Positions 7,655 through 18,256 are shown, counted from the stretch's first letter. The stretch: DNA of 64,000 bases from Hydrogenophaga palleronii_A (GCF_031457455.1 NZ_JAVDWU010000001.1:868001-932000); one strand, 5' to 3'. Translations and numbers: made by a program. Notes: a model not told the origin generated them from the letters alone.

Positions 7655-9814
7655 TCAGTACACGGGCTGGTGCTGGCGAATCGCAGCCTTGACCACGTCG
7701 CTGAGAACGAAGCCGCTGCCGTATTTTGCAGCCAGTGCAGCGCATCGCTGCTCGAATGCATCCACGCCCATGCCGTAGATGAACTGCAAGGCGCCGCCTG
7801 TCCAGGCCGGAAAGCCGATGCCGAATATGGAGCCAATGTTCCCGTCGTGCACGCTCGTGAGCACGCCTTCAGCCAGGCAACGCGCCGTTTCCACGGCCTG
7901 ACGGTAGAGGATGCGGTCCTTGATGTCCTGCAAGTCGTAGGCTTGATCAGGCTTTTCAAACAATTTCTTGAGCTCAGGCCAGAGCACCTTCTTCTGGCCT
8001 TGCGGGTAGTCGTAGAAGCCGCCACCGCCCGCACGCCCGGGTCGGTTGTGTTGCTTGACCATTTGCTCCACCAGCGTTTCTCCAGGTGTGGCGACGTATT
8101 GCTTGTCTTCTCTCTGAAAGTCGATGCGGGTTTGCTCCAGCACGTGCACCGACAGCGAGAGGGCGGTCTCGTCCAGTACCGCAAGCGGCCCCACCGGCAT
8201 GCCCACCTGCATGGCGCAGTTTTCGATCACCGGCGCTGGAATGCCTTCACCCAGCATGGCAGCCCCTTCCATCACGAACGTGCCAAAAGTGCGGCTGGTG
8301 TAGAAGCCGCGCGAATCGTTCACCACGATGGGCAGCTTGCCCAGCGCCTGCACATAGTCGTAGGCCCGGGCAATGGTTTCGTCGTCGGTCTGCTTGCCTC
8401 GAATGATCTCCACCAACTTCATCTTGTCCACTGGACTGAAGAAGTGGATGCCGACGAATTTCTGCGGCTGGCTGCTTGCCTGCGCCAGACCCGAGATGGG
8501 GAGGGTGGATGTGTTGCTGGCAAAAAAGCCGCCTTCAGCAAGCATGGGCTCGGCTTCCTGCGCCACCTTGGCTTTGAGCTCGCGTTGCTCGAACACCGCC
8601 TCAATGATCAGTTCGCAGCCTTTGAGGTCTGTGGGGCTTGCGGTCGGCGTGATGAGGCTCAGAATGCCCGCCTGCTTTTCAGGCGTCATCTGGCCTTTGC
8701 CTACGCGCTTCTGCGTGAGCTTGGTGGTGTAGGTCTTGCCTTTGTCGGCAGCTTCTGTGCTCACATCCTTGAGCACCGTGGCGATGCCGCGGGTGGCCTG
8801 CGCATAGGCAATACCGGCGCCCATCATGCCCGCTCCCAGAATACCTACCTTCTTCGGCTGGTAGCGCGGCACATCTTTCGGGCGTGACTGCCCGCCCTTG
8901 ATGGCGTTCATGTTGAAGAAGAACGTGTTGATCATGTTCTTCGCCACAGGGCTGATCATCAGCCCGGCCAGGTAGCGGCTCTCGACGCGCATGGCGGTGT
9001 CGAAGTCCACCATCGCACCCTCCACCATGGCCGCCAACGCGGCCTCCGGGGCAGGGTAGAGGCCCCGCGTTTTCTGCTTCAGCATCGCTGGCGCCACGCT
9101 CAGCATGCCGGCAATCTTCGGGTTGCTCGGCGTGCCGCCTGGCATCTTGTAGTCCTTGCGATCCCACACATGCTGGCAGGCCTCGGGCTTGCCTTGTGCG
9201 GCTTCGATGAACGCCAGGGCCTTGGGCATCAGCTCTTCGGTGCTGGCCACCAGCTCGTGAACCACACCCATCTTCAATGCCTCTTCAGGGCCGAACAGCT
9301 TGCTCTCAAGAATGTAAGGTTGCGCCGCCATCAAGCCCAGCAGGCGCGTCATCTTGGTGATGCCGCCCCCGCCCGGAATCAGGCCCAGCGTGATTTCCGG
9401 CAGACCAAACTGGATCTTGGGGTTGTTCACCGCGATGCGGTGATGCCCCACCAGTGCCACCTCCCAGCCGCCGCCCAGCGCCGCACCATTGAGGCAGCTC
9501 ACCACCGGTACACCCTGCGTTTCCAGGGTGCGGAAGTTGCGTTTGATGCGCTCGATTTCGGTGAACACGCGCGGCCCGTCTGCAGCGGTGGAGCGCATCA
9601 CGCCCTTGAGGTCGGCACCGGCGAAGAAGGTGCTCTTGGCCGATGCCAGCACGATGCCCTTGATCTGCTCGCGGTCCTTGACCACTTGCGCGGCGACGGC
9701 GTCGAGATCGTCCTGCCACTGCAGGCACATGGTGTTGACGGGCGAGCCCTGTTCGTCAAAGGTGATGGTGGCAATGCCGTTGGCGAGTTCGTAGCGGATG
9801 GTTTGGGTGATCAT
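7655..9814 (-). CDS. fadB: Multifunctional enoyl-CoA hydratase/3-hydroxyacyl-CoA dehydrogenase
   Basis: A fusion protein of 719 residues, the usual length for FadB/FadJ. The N-terminal 190 residues are a crotonase-fold hydratase (oxyanion region LNGAALGGGWEVAL; catalytic Glu in GLPEITLGLIPGGGG). The NAD-binding 3-hydroxyacyl-CoA dehydrogenase begins near residue 325 with VGILGAGMMGAGIAY and contains VGIHFFSPVDKMKLVEII. It performs the hydration and oxidation steps of the fatty-acid beta-oxidation cycle. It follows the thiolase gene by 21 bases, giving the expected FadA-FadB complex pair. FadB and FadJ are hard to separate on sequence alone. Confidence 0.93.
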   Translation of the reverse strand: MITQTIRYELANGIATITFDEQGSPVNTMCLQWQDDLDAVAAQVVKDREQIKGIVLASAKSTFFAGADLKGVMRSTAADGPRVFTEIERIKRNFRTLETQGVPVVSCLNGAALGGGWEVALVGHHRIAVNNPKIQFGLPEITLGLIPGGGGITKMTRLLGLMAAQPYILESKLFGPEEALKMGVVHELVASTEELMPKALAFIEAAQGKPEACQHVWDRKDYKMPGGTPSNPKIAGMLSVAPAMLKQKTRGLYPAPEAALAAMVEGAMVDFDTAMRVESRYLAGLMISPVAKNMINTFFFNMNAIKGGQSRPKDVPRYQPKKVGILGAGMMGAGIAYAQATRGIATVLKDVSTEAADKGKTYTTKLTQKRVGKGQMTPEKQAGILSLITPTASPTDLKGCELIIEAVFEQRELKAKVAQEAEPMLAEGGFFASNTSTLPISGLAQASSQPQKFVGIHFFSPVDKMKLVEIIRGKQTDDETIARAYDYVQALGKLPIVVNDSRGFYTSRTFGTFVMEGAAMLGEGIPAPVIENCAMQVGMPVGPLAVLDETALSLSVHVLEQTRIDFQREDKQYVATPGETLVEQMVKQHNRPGRAGGGGFYDYPQGQKKVLWPELKKLFEKPDQAYDLQDIKDRILYRQAVETARCLAEGVLTSVHDGNIGSIFGIGFPAWTGGALQFIYGMGVDAFEQRCAALAAKYGSGFVLSDVVKAAIRQHQPVY

Positions 9815-9835
9815 GTTTCTGTTCTCCGCTTTCTC

Positions 9836-11041
<1,206 letters not shown>

Positions 11042-11116
11042 GGTGGGTGTCTCCTGGGGAACGTTCTGGGGATGCCACTGGTGGCCCGTGCAGGCGAATC
11101 AGTATAGACTTTTGCC

Positions 11117-11128
11117 AAGCATTTGCTT
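11117..11128. promoter_or_regulatory. Small inverted repeat between divergent fadA and acyl-CoA dehydrogenase genes
   Basis: The 124-base divergent region holds AAGCA-TT-TGCTT, close to the TATAAA box at 11131 that could serve the plus-strand gene and a TATACT box on the other strand near 11103-11108. Shared control of both beta-oxidation transcripts by a fatty-acid-responsive repressor is plausible, but the repeat does not clearly fit the known FadR or PsrA consensus. Confidence 0.3.
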
Positions 11129-11165
11129 TGTATAAATCCACAGCCACAGTCTGATAGGTGACACC

Positions 11166-12329
11166 ATGATCGACCGCACCCTGTTCACCCCCGAGCACGA
11201 AGCCTTTCGCGACAGCTTTCGCCGCTTCATGGAGAAAGAAATTGCCCCGCACCACGAGGCATGGGAAGAGCAGGGCTACGTGGACCGCGCGGTGTGGAAC
11301 AAGGCCGGCGACAACGGCTTTCTCTGCATGACCATGCCGGAGGCCTACGGCGGTTCGGAGGCCGACAAGCTGTATTCGGTGGTGCAGATGGAAGAGCTCG
11401 CGCGTGGCGGCTTCAGCGGCATCGGCTACGGCTTGCACAGTGAAATCGTGGCGCCGTACATCCTGCATTACGGCACTGAGGCACAGAAGCAGAAATACCT
11501 GCCGCTGCTGGCCAGCGGGGCCATGGTGGGTGCCATTGCCATGAGCGAGCCCGCCGCCGGCAGCGACCTGCAAGGCGTCAAGTCCACCGCCATCAAGCAG
11601 GCCGACGGCAGCTATCTGCTCAACGGCAGCAAGACCTTCATCACCAACGGCTGGCATGCCGACCTGGTGATCGTGGTGGCCAAGACCCGGCCCGACGCCG
11701 GCGCCAAAGGCACCAGCCTGTTCCTGGTGGAGCGAGGCATGCCCGGCTTTGAAAAAGGCAAGCGCCTGAAGAAGCTGGGATTGAAGGCGCAGGACACCAG
11801 CGAACTGTTCTTCGACAACGTGAAGCTCGACGCCAGTCAGCTACTGGGCGGCCCAGCCATGGAAAACCGCGGCTTCATCTGCCTCATGGAACAACTGCCC
11901 TGGGAGCGCCTGCAGATCGCCATTGGCGCCGTGTCCGCCGCCCAGGCCGCGATCGACTGGACCGTGACCTACGTGAAAGACCGCAAAGTGTTTGGCCAGA
12001 CCGTGGCGGCATTCCAGAACACCCGCTACAAGCTGGCCGAAATGCAGACCGAAGTGCAGGTGGCCCGCGTGTTTGTGGACAAGTGCTGCGAACTCGTCAA
12101 CGTGAACAAGCTGGACACCGCCACCGCCAGCATGGCCAAGTACTGGTGCTCAGACCTGCAGTGCAAGGTGATGGACGAATGCGTGCAGCTCTTCGGCGGC
12201 TACGGCTACATGTGGGAATACCCCATCACCCGCGCCTACGCCGACGCGCGGGTGCAGCGCATCTACGGTGGTACCAACGAGATCATGAAGGAGGTGATCT
12301 CTAGGGGTATGGGCTTGGGCGGTCGTTGA
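11166..12329 (+). CDS. Acyl-CoA dehydrogenase
   Basis: A flavoprotein dehydrogenase of 387 residues that makes the first double bond in beta-oxidation. Family motifs are AMSEPAAGSDLQ, GSKTFITNGWHAD and KVFGQTVAAFQ. The C-terminal motif is YGGTNEIMKEVI, as in long-chain acyl-CoA and isovaleryl-CoA dehydrogenases, where the catalytic Glu is not in this loop; a candidate catalytic Glu is in MEQLPWERLQIA (about residues 240-250). The gene is divergent from the fadA-fadB operon. The exact chain-length preference cannot be read from sequence. It is the last ordinary chromosomal gene before the secretion locus. Confidence 0.92.
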   Translation: MIDRTLFTPEHEAFRDSFRRFMEKEIAPHHEAWEEQGYVDRAVWNKAGDNGFLCMTMPEAYGGSEADKLYSVVQMEELARGGFSGIGYGLHSEIVAPYILHYGTEAQKQKYLPLLASGAMVGAIAMSEPAAGSDLQGVKSTAIKQADGSYLLNGSKTFITNGWHADLVIVVAKTRPDAGAKGTSLFLVERGMPGFEKGKRLKKLGLKAQDTSELFFDNVKLDASQLLGGPAMENRGFICLMEQLPWERLQIAIGAVSAAQAAIDWTVTYVKDRKVFGQTVAAFQNTRYKLAEMQTEVQVARVFVDKCCELVNVNKLDTATASMAKYWCSDLQCKVMDECVQLFGGYGYMWEYPITRAYADARVQRIYGGTNEIMKEVISRGMGLGGR

Positions 12330-12811
12330 GCGTTTACGGGTCAATGGCGATCAAGGCGAATCCATTCTGACCAGATCGATCTGTCCCTGATCTGGTCGAC
12401 CGACCGGAAAAGGTTGATTCACCATTGGCGCTGCACCAGGTTGAACGCCATGTGTTCAAGGTGCAGCACGTCCGTTTTCATCTTCCTTTGCCTGCTCGTC
12501 AGTCTGCGAAAGATGAATTCAAAAGAAGCAATAGGCCATAAAAAGTAGGCCTACCCTGTCAACATTGACAGGGTGGTGAAAAAATAACTACTACCTAAGT
12601 AGCTATACTCCCGCCCAGATTTAAACAGAGCAAGGGGAGGGGGTTCCACAGCAATCCGGTGCAGCGGGGTTTGGCGCGCGTGTATGTGATCGTCCATCGG
12701 TCACGCGCTCAAGGCGTCGGCTATCTGCACCCGTGCCCGCCAGGGCGCACACAAAACACGCTCACCCGCTTGGGTGGATGTGTCATTGCTGAGGTGGCCT
12801 GCAGGCACCAC
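12330..12811. other. Long non-coding leader region before the secretion locus
   Basis: About 480 bases without a convincing gene. The first half carries GATC-rich partial repeats (GATCGATCTGTCCCTGATCTGG near 12375) and no terminator with a T-run. The second half is AT-richer and contains two neighbouring palindromes and a TATACT box described separately. A weak open frame runs from a GTG at 12659 into virB1 but lacks family similarity before 12812. Confidence 0.6.
12545..12609 (+). promoter_or_regulatory. Candidate promoter/operator of the type IV secretion locus
   Basis: Two palindromes overlap: the perfect 10-mer GTAGGCCTAC at 12545-12554, and arms ACCCTGTCAA (12553-12562) and TTGACAGGGT (12565-12574) with a CA spacer. 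The right arm contains TTGACA, a perfect -35 sequence. A TATACT box lies at 12604-12609. The TTGACA-TATACT distance is too long for one sigma-70 promoter, so they may belong to different promoters. The lack of a T-run argues against a terminator; an operator controlling the following operon is more likely. Confidence 0.45.
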
Positions 12812-13864
12812 ATGTTCGATTGCCCCGATCTGGCCGTCCCCCGAGAAGTCATGCAGCACGTGGTGCAAGTGGAGTCTTCTCGCCACCCGTTTGCCATTGG
12901 CGTGGTGGGCGGGTATCTGGCCCGTCAGCCGCGCAACATCGAAGAAGCGCTGGCAGCGGTGCAAATGCTCCGACAAGAGGGCTACAACTTTTCTGTCGGC
13001 ATTGCGCAGGTCAATCGCTACAACCTGGCGCCCTACGGTTTGAAAACCTACGCAGAGGCATTTGATGTCTGCGCGAACCTGCTGGCCGGATCGCGCATCC
13101 TGCGCGAATGCTACGACCGCGCTCAGGACTGGGGCAAAGCGCTCAGCTGCTACTACTCCGGCAATTTTTCCACCGGTTTCAAGCACGGCTACGTCCAGAA
13201 AATCTATGCGTCCATGCGCAAGGTGCAGGCGCGCGCCTCTGACTCAGCGGGTCTTCGCGTCATCCCGTACAACAACCAGCCACGGCGCTTGGCTCGCCAG
13301 GAAGATCTGCCGCTGGGAACGCCTTCTGTTGTACCGCCCGTCGACCTCAGCGCGCCCTACCCGGAGCCCTATGCGGTGCGGAAATTTCTGCCTCACACCC
13401 CGTTGGATGTGACCGCCAAGGCCATGGCGCTCGCTCGTGGCGTCGGGTTCCAGGCAGAGACCGCCGAGAGCCGGCCAGCGATTCCCGTGCCGGGGCCTGG
13501 GGCAGTGATGCCAGCCAGCATGGGCCAGGCCCCAAACAGTCTTGCGCACATTCCGCTCCAGGTTGTTGGTGTCAACGGTAACCCCTACCAGACCCGCGTG
13601 ATTCCGCCGTCGCCGACGACCCCCGGCGAGCAACTGCCGCTGCCAGATCCTCACGCTGCCATCGATGTTCCTTCTACCCGTGGACGCACAGCAACTGCGT
13701 CGACCTCCGGATCTTCCATGGCGGCGCTCAAGGGCGGCAGCCTTCTCCACTCCACCGAGTCTTCAGGGAAGCCTGAAAACCCCGCTGCCAGCATTCGGGC
13801 CGGCAGCGGCGCCCAACCTCAACCCGACCCATCGGAAGTCGCCGACAGGTCATTCGTTTTTTGA
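12812..13864 (+). CDS. virB1: VirB1-type lytic transglycosylase of the T4SS
   Basis: A peptidoglycan-cleaving enzyme that opens the wall for secretion-channel assembly. From the ATG at 12812 it is 350 residues. The lysozyme-like domain is near the N-terminus: catalytic Glu in VVQVESS (about residue 21), then GIAQVNRYN and CYYSGNFSTG, as in VirB1/conjugation transglycosylases. The remaining 200 residues are a low-complexity Pro/Ser/Ala-rich extension. No clear signal peptide is seen with this start. A GTG at 12659 would add 51 residues without family similarity, so the start is uncertain. First gene of the secretion operon. Confidence 0.85.
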   Translation: MFDCPDLAVPREVMQHVVQVESSRHPFAIGVVGGYLARQPRNIEEALAAVQMLRQEGYNFSVGIAQVNRYNLAPYGLKTYAEAFDVCANLLAGSRILRECYDRAQDWGKALSCYYSGNFSTGFKHGYVQKIYASMRKVQARASDSAGLRVIPYNNQPRRLARQEDLPLGTPSVVPPVDLSAPYPEPYAVRKFLPHTPLDVTAKAMALARGVGFQAETAESRPAIPVPGPGAVMPASMGQAPNSLAHIPLQVVGVNGNPYQTRVIPPSPTTPGEQLPLPDPHAAIDVPSTRGRTATASTSGSSMAALKGGSLLHSTESSGKPENPAASIRAGSGAQPQPDPSEVADRSFVF

Positions 13865-13884
13865 CAACTCAAGGAAGTACCCCC

Positions 13885-14235
13885 ATGCACCCCAGCGCAA
13901 ACCGCAACCGCATCGAATGGAACGTGGCCCTCATGATGATTGTCGGCCTTTGTCTTGTGGGCTTCATGCCCGAGGCGCTGGCACAGCAAGCACCTCCTCC
14001 TGGATTTACTGCGGCTTGCCAGAACGTCGATGGTTTCATGCAGAGCGTCGTCAGGTTGTTGGGGGCTGTCTCGATCGGCGTGGTCACCGTCGCCATCATC
14101 TTCGCGGGTTATCAGATTGCTTTCGCTCACAAGCGACTTTCCGACGTCGCACCCATTCTGATCGGTGGCTTGCTGATTGGCGGTGCAGCCACCATCGCCA
14201 CTTGGTTCGTGGGCTCCTCGATCGCGACCTGCTGA
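13885..14235 (+). CDS. virB2: VirB2/TrbC-family major pilin
   Basis: A pilin precursor of 116 residues. A long signal peptide ends at PEALA-QQ (about residue 33); the mature part has two hydrophobic helices (VVRLLGAVSIGVVTVAIIFAG and ILIGGLLIGGAATIATWF), the standard VirB2 layout. The ATG at 13885 is chosen because AAGGAAG lies 7 bases upstream. It follows virB1 by 20 bases. The protein would form the extracellular pilus of the secretion machine; killing-type systems of the Xanthomonas class also keep this gene. Confidence 0.88.
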   Translation: MHPSANRNRIEWNVALMMIVGLCLVGFMPEALAQQAPPPGFTAACQNVDGFMQSVVRLLGAVSIGVVTVAIIFAGYQIAFAHKRLSDVAPILIGGLLIGGAATIATWFVGSSIATC

Positions 14236-14273
14236 CCAGTCAGCTATTCCTGCGCAGTCAGCCCAATTTCCCC

Positions 14274-14597
14274 ATGCACAAAGACACGCTTTTTCGCGGC
14301 TGCACGCGCCCCGCGACCATCCTCGGGGTGCCCTACATCCCCTTCCTGGTCGGCGCGGGCGGACCGCTGATTCTTGCCATGTACATCTCGCTGTACTTGC
14401 TGCTGGTGATCCCGTTCTCCATTTTGATCATGCGACTGATGACCAAGAAGGACGAAATGATCTTCCGCTTGATTGGGCTGAATCTGGTGTTTCGCTTTCT
14501 ACCGCGAAACCACGCGGCTTACCACAACGCCTGGGTGTTTGGCCCTGTGGCCTACCGCAAACGGGCCGCCCGCATGCGCGGATACGACCAGTGCTGA
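14274..14597 (+). CDS. virB3: VirB3-type inner-membrane component
   Basis: A small protein of 107 residues with the VirB3 start pattern DTLFRGCTRPATILGVPYIP and one or two membrane segments at about 20-60 (LILAMYISLYLLLVIPFSIL). VirB3 sits in the inner-membrane complex next to the VirB4 ATPase. The ATG at 14274 gives the typical family length; the open frame continuing upstream overlaps virB2 and is spurious. The gene lies between virB2 and virB4 in the canonical order. Confidence 0.88.
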   Translation: MHKDTLFRGCTRPATILGVPYIPFLVGAGGPLILAMYISLYLLLVIPFSILIMRLMTKKDEMIFRLIGLNLVFRFLPRNHAAYHNAWVFGPVAYRKRAARMRGYDQC

Positions 14598-14635
14598 ACC
14601 CGCCTCTTCAGTGATCCACAGCCCGGGCTCTTGCC

Positions 14636-17119
14636 ATGTCTCTGCTTTCTCCCGACGCCAACTTCAGCAACTTCATTCCGTTCAGCACGCACGTGGACAC
14701 GCACGTGGTGAAAACGCGTGAAGGCGACTACCTGATCACTTGGTTGCTCAGCGGATTCCCTTTTGTGGGCAGGGAAGACTGGGAGCTTGAGCACCGGCAC
14801 AAGACCTTCAACAACCTGTTGCAGAGCCTGCGCGCCCCCGACTTTGAAAACGTCGCCTTCTGGGCGCACGATGTGCGCCGCCGCAGGCCACTGAAGGCGG
14901 GCGCACGGTTTCGCCAGCGCTTCAACCAGGAACTGCACGACCGCTACATCCAGCGCCTGTCCACCCAGCGCCTGATGCAGAACGAGCTGTACCTAACCAT
15001 GATCTACCGGCCCGTGGTCAGCGGCAAACGCTTCGCTGCGCTTTCCAGAGACATCGAAGAACTGCGCCACCAGGAAAAAGTGTCGCTGGAAAAAATCTAC
15101 GAACTCGCGGGCAACTGCGAGGCCTTGCTCAAAGACTATTCGCCTTACCGCCTGGGCCTGTATGAAAGTGCTCAGAAGCAGGTGTTCTCCGAGAACCTCG
15201 AGTTCTTTGGCTACCTCGTCAACCATGTGGACGAACCGGTGCCGGTGCTCAACGCGCCCATCCATCACTATCTGCCGACCAGCCGCCACATGTTCTCCAC
15301 CGGCAGCGGCGACTTTGCTGTGCGCACCAGCAATGGCGACAACCATTACGGCGCCATCCTCAACATCAAGGAATACGCCGACAGCACCTGGCCAGGCATT
15401 CTGAACAGCCTGAAGTACCTCGAATTCGAGTACGTGATCACGCACTCGTTCACACCCATGAGCCGCTATGACTCCATGAAGGCACTGGAGCGCACCAAGG
15501 GGGCCATGCTGTCTTCTGAAGACAAGGCCGTGAGTCAGATCGTAGAACTGGACTACGCCATGGATCAACTGGCCTCCGGCAACTTTGTGCTGGGCCAGTA
15601 CCACTTCAACATGGTGATCTTTGCGGCCAGCCAGGAAGAGCTGTACACCAGCGTGGCGCAGGCACGTGCACAGCTCTCTGGCGCAAGCTTCGTCACCACC
15701 AAAGAAGACGTGGCCGTGGCCGCTGCGTACTACGCGCAACTGCCCTGCAACTGGCGCTTCCGCCCCAGGCTGGCCAACCTCAGTTCGCTCAATTTCCTGG
15801 GCCTGAGCCCGCTCCACAACTTTGCCACCGGCAAGCCCAATTTCAACCCATGGGGCCCCTCAGTCAGCATCCTGCAGACGCTCAACAATCAAGCCTACCA
15901 CTTCAATTTCCACGCGACCAAACCCAACGAGTATTCGCTGGGCGAAAAGGCAATCGCCAACACCATGGTCATCGGTAAGTCCGGTACCGGTAAAACCGCG
16001 CTGATCAACTTTCTGCTCAGCCAGGTCCAGAAGCTTGACCCAGAACCCACCATCTTTTTCTTCGACAAAGACAAAGGCGCACAGATCTTCATCCAGGCCT
16101 GCGGGGGACGTTACTTCACGCTGGAGAAAGGGCAGCCCACCGGCTTCAATCCTTTGCAGTGCGACAACAGGCCAGAGAACGAGCAGTTTCTGGTCGAACT
16201 GCTGCAAACGCTGTGTGGCAAAGAAAGGTACAGCGCCTCCGAGTCCGAAGACCTCATCCGTGCCGTGCGCGCCATGCTGGACACACCGCGCCATCTGCGC
16301 ACCATGACCAACCTGCGCAAGAGCCTGACCAATCACGGCGAGAACAGCCTGTACGACTGCCTCTCTCTCTGGTGCCAGGGCGGCCCGGCCGCCTGGGTCT
16401 TCGACAACCCGCGAGATGCGATCGAGTTTGGTGGCGCCAACCTCGTTGGTTTCGACTACACCGAAGTCATCGAAGACGCCCGCACGCGCGAGCCCATCAT
16501 CCAGTACCTGCTGCACCGCATGGAAAGCCTCATCGACGGGCGTCCGTTCATCTATGTGATGGATGAATTCTGGAAAGTGCTGGAAGGCAAGGGCGGGCTG
16601 AAGGAGTTCGCCAAGAACAAACAAAAGACGATCCGCAAACAGAACGGCCTGGGTATCTTTGCCACCCAGAGTCCGCAGGACGCGCTCAACAGCGACATTT
16701 CCGCCTCGCTCATCGAGCAGACCGCCACACTCATCCTGCTGCCCAACCCCAATGCCGATCCCAAGGACTACCTGGACGGACTCAAGCTCACGCGCGCCGA
16801 GTTTGAGTTGGTGGTCGGCCTGGACGAGCGCAGCCGCTGCTTTCTGGTCAAGCAGGGCCACAACGCCGTGCTCTGCCAGCTCAACCTCAATGGCATGGAC
16901 GACGAACTGGCCGTGCTCTCAGGTTCCAGCGACAACGTGGAAATCCTGAACGATCTGCTGCGCCACCACCCCGAACCGGACAACCCCGATGCCTGGCTGC
17001 CCGAATTTCACGCCCGCCGAAAAGGCCTGCGCACCCAGCGCGAAACCTTCATGGCCAACAACCACGAGTTCCTGCGACATGCCCGGCCTCAGTCCGCCAC
17101 TGCGGCGGTCGCTGGCTGA
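14636..17119 (+). CDS. virB4: VirB4-type ATPase of the T4SS
   Basis: A large ATPase of 827 residues. The N-terminal 430 or so form the CagE/TrbE/VirB domain that contacts VirB3/VirB8. The C-terminal motor has Walker A GKSGTGKTAL (about residues 446-455), Walker B FIYVMDEFWKVLEG (about 638-651) and the downstream TQSPQDALNS switch region. It energises assembly of the channel and pilus from the cytoplasmic face of the inner membrane. Length and motifs are complete, so the protein is expected to be functional. Confidence 0.95.
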   Translation: MSLLSPDANFSNFIPFSTHVDTHVVKTREGDYLITWLLSGFPFVGREDWELEHRHKTFNNLLQSLRAPDFENVAFWAHDVRRRRPLKAGARFRQRFNQELHDRYIQRLSTQRLMQNELYLTMIYRPVVSGKRFAALSRDIEELRHQEKVSLEKIYELAGNCEALLKDYSPYRLGLYESAQKQVFSENLEFFGYLVNHVDEPVPVLNAPIHHYLPTSRHMFSTGSGDFAVRTSNGDNHYGAILNIKEYADSTWPGILNSLKYLEFEYVITHSFTPMSRYDSMKALERTKGAMLSSEDKAVSQIVELDYAMDQLASGNFVLGQYHFNMVIFAASQEELYTSVAQARAQLSGASFVTTKEDVAVAAAYYAQLPCNWRFRPRLANLSSLNFLGLSPLHNFATGKPNFNPWGPSVSILQTLNNQAYHFNFHATKPNEYSLGEKAIANTMVIGKSGTGKTALINFLLSQVQKLDPEPTIFFFDKDKGAQIFIQACGGRYFTLEKGQPTGFNPLQCDNRPENEQFLVELLQTLCGKERYSASESEDLIRAVRAMLDTPRHLRTMTNLRKSLTNHGENSLYDCLSLWCQGGPAAWVFDNPRDAIEFGGANLVGFDYTEVIEDARTREPIIQYLLHRMESLIDGRPFIYVMDEFWKVLEGKGGLKEFAKNKQKTIRKQNGLGIFATQSPQDALNSDISASLIEQTATLILLPNPNADPKDYLDGLKLTRAEFELVVGLDERSRCFLVKQGHNAVLCQLNLNGMDDELAVLSGSSDNVEILNDLLRHHPEPDNPDAWLPEFHARRKGLRTQRETFMANNHEFLRHARPQSATAAVAG

Positions 17120-17177
17120 GCTGAAGACATCGTTCACCGCCATATCAAACACACCGCTCAGGGAGGCCCTAGAAAAT

Positions 17178-17576
17178 ATGAATTCCAGACATTGGATGTT
17201 GTGCGCAGCCTTGGCGTTGAGCGCCGGTCATTGTGCGGCCCAGTCATCGCGGTGCGACGGCGTCGACGCGCACGGTGAGACAGGCGGGGCCCACTTCAAT
17301 TCCAACCTCCCGTATGAGCAAGACGTTTTTTCGTTCTGCCGCATCGGATACCCCCTGCATTGCTGGATTTCCGTGGTGCCGTCTGCCGGCACCTGGGCCT
17401 GGATTCCCAACTGCTATCCGCAGAACAGCCAGTGGATTCCTTCGTTCACGCAAACCTGCCCCCGGTCATCCACGGAAGGCACCTGGCAAGGGTCCGGAGG
17501 TCCGATGGAGGCATTGGAGAAAAAGGGCGACCCCAACGGGAGCAACGGAATCAGCGATTGTGAGCACCGCCGATGA
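17178..17576 (+). CDS. Secreted cysteine-rich protein of unknown function
   Basis: A protein of 132 residues with a signal peptide (MNSRHWMLCAALALSAGHCAAQ) and a mature part with six cysteines (SRC, FSFC, LHCW, PNC, QTC, SDC), suggesting three periplasmic disulfides. I recognise no family. The ATG at 17178 has GGGAGG 9 bases upstream. It sits between virB4 and a lipoprotein gene whose start overlaps its stop (ATGA), so both are part of the secretion operon. In related antibacterial T4SS loci this position holds immunity or effector genes; that role is possible here but unproven. Confidence 0.6.
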   Translation: MNSRHWMLCAALALSAGHCAAQSSRCDGVDAHGETGGAHFNSNLPYEQDVFSFCRIGYPLHCWISVVPSAGTWAWIPNCYPQNSQWIPSFTQTCPRSSTEGTWQGSGGPMEALEKKGDPNGSNGISDCEHRR

Positions 17577-18256
17577 GGTACTTCTGCCACATGCCATTTC
17601 GAGCTGCGAAGCATTTCCGTCGGTTTGGACTGAGCAGGTTCATCTCAACGATAGCGAGTGGCATTCGCCCCTCCATCGCAGCGCCCACGCTGCTGCTGGC
17701 CATTTCACTGCTGGGCGCTTGCGCGAGCCCGCCCGAACCCGCACAACAGGGAGCCGTCGTTGATCTCAAGGCACCTTTTGAGCTCACCGGGCGTGCGCCT
17801 GCCCGCTGGCCGGAATGGGACAACCAGGGCCAAATACGATTCCATCTCGCGGACTGGTTGAAATCGCCGGATAACTCATTGGCTGATCAGGCTGTTGTGC
17901 AAGTGACCCGCCAAAACGAACGGGTACTGGAGGTGCAGTACAGCTATCCGCGCGCCATGGTCGATGCGAAGGCGCCACCTATCAACACAGCCCATCAAGG
18001 CGTGTACCACTATTGCATTGCGGCCCGTCTCGCCGCTCTTCAGGGGGCCAGCCATTGGGGGTCGGGAGACGCATTTGACGATGTTGCGATGGAACACGAT
18101 CGATCCGTTCGGCTATTGGCGCTGGCGTTGGATGCGGATCATGCGCCATACCGCCATCTGCTGCCCGAACACTTGCGTGATTCGGTTGACACTTTGGAAC
18201 TGAACAAGGCGCGCGCGGTTTGTGAAGCGCACATGCGACCGGAGTTTTTGTGGTGA
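17573..18256 (+). CDS. Putative lipoprotein of unknown function
   Basis: A protein of 227 residues with a hydrophobic stretch and a lipobox (LLGAC, Cys near residue 50). The N-terminal region before the hydrophobic core is unusually long and basic, so the true start may be further inside. The mature part contains no recognised domain; it has two cysteines, in HYC and VCEAH, and mixed helices. Translation is coupled to the preceding cysteine-rich protein. Being periplasmic and lipid-anchored in a T4SS locus, it could be a machine accessory or an immunity protein. Confidence 0.6.
   Translation: MRYFCHMPFRAAKHFRRFGLSRFISTIASGIRPSIAAPTLLLAISLLGACASPPEPAQQGAVVDLKAPFELTGRAPARWPEWDNQGQIRFHLADWLKSPDNSLADQAVVQVTRQNERVLEVQYSYPRAMVDAKAPPINTAHQGVYHYCIAARLAALQGASHWGSGDAFDDVAMEHDRSVRLLALALDADHAPYRHLLPEHLRDSVDTLELNKARAVCEAHMRPEFLW

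Noticed and set aside
12553..12574. Intrinsic terminator of the acyl-CoA dehydrogenase gene
   Set aside because: The perfect inverted repeat is not followed by a T-run and lies over 220 bases after the stop codon, next to promoter-like sequence.
12659..12811. GTG-started N-terminal extension of virB1
   Set aside because: The 51 extra residues have no VirB1 or signal-peptide character; the ATG at 12812 gives the expected distance to the catalytic Glu.
14993..16861. Minus-strand open frames of 274 and 333 codons opposite virB4
   Set aside because: Antisense of a complete VirB4 with intact Walker motifs; no start signals or similarity.
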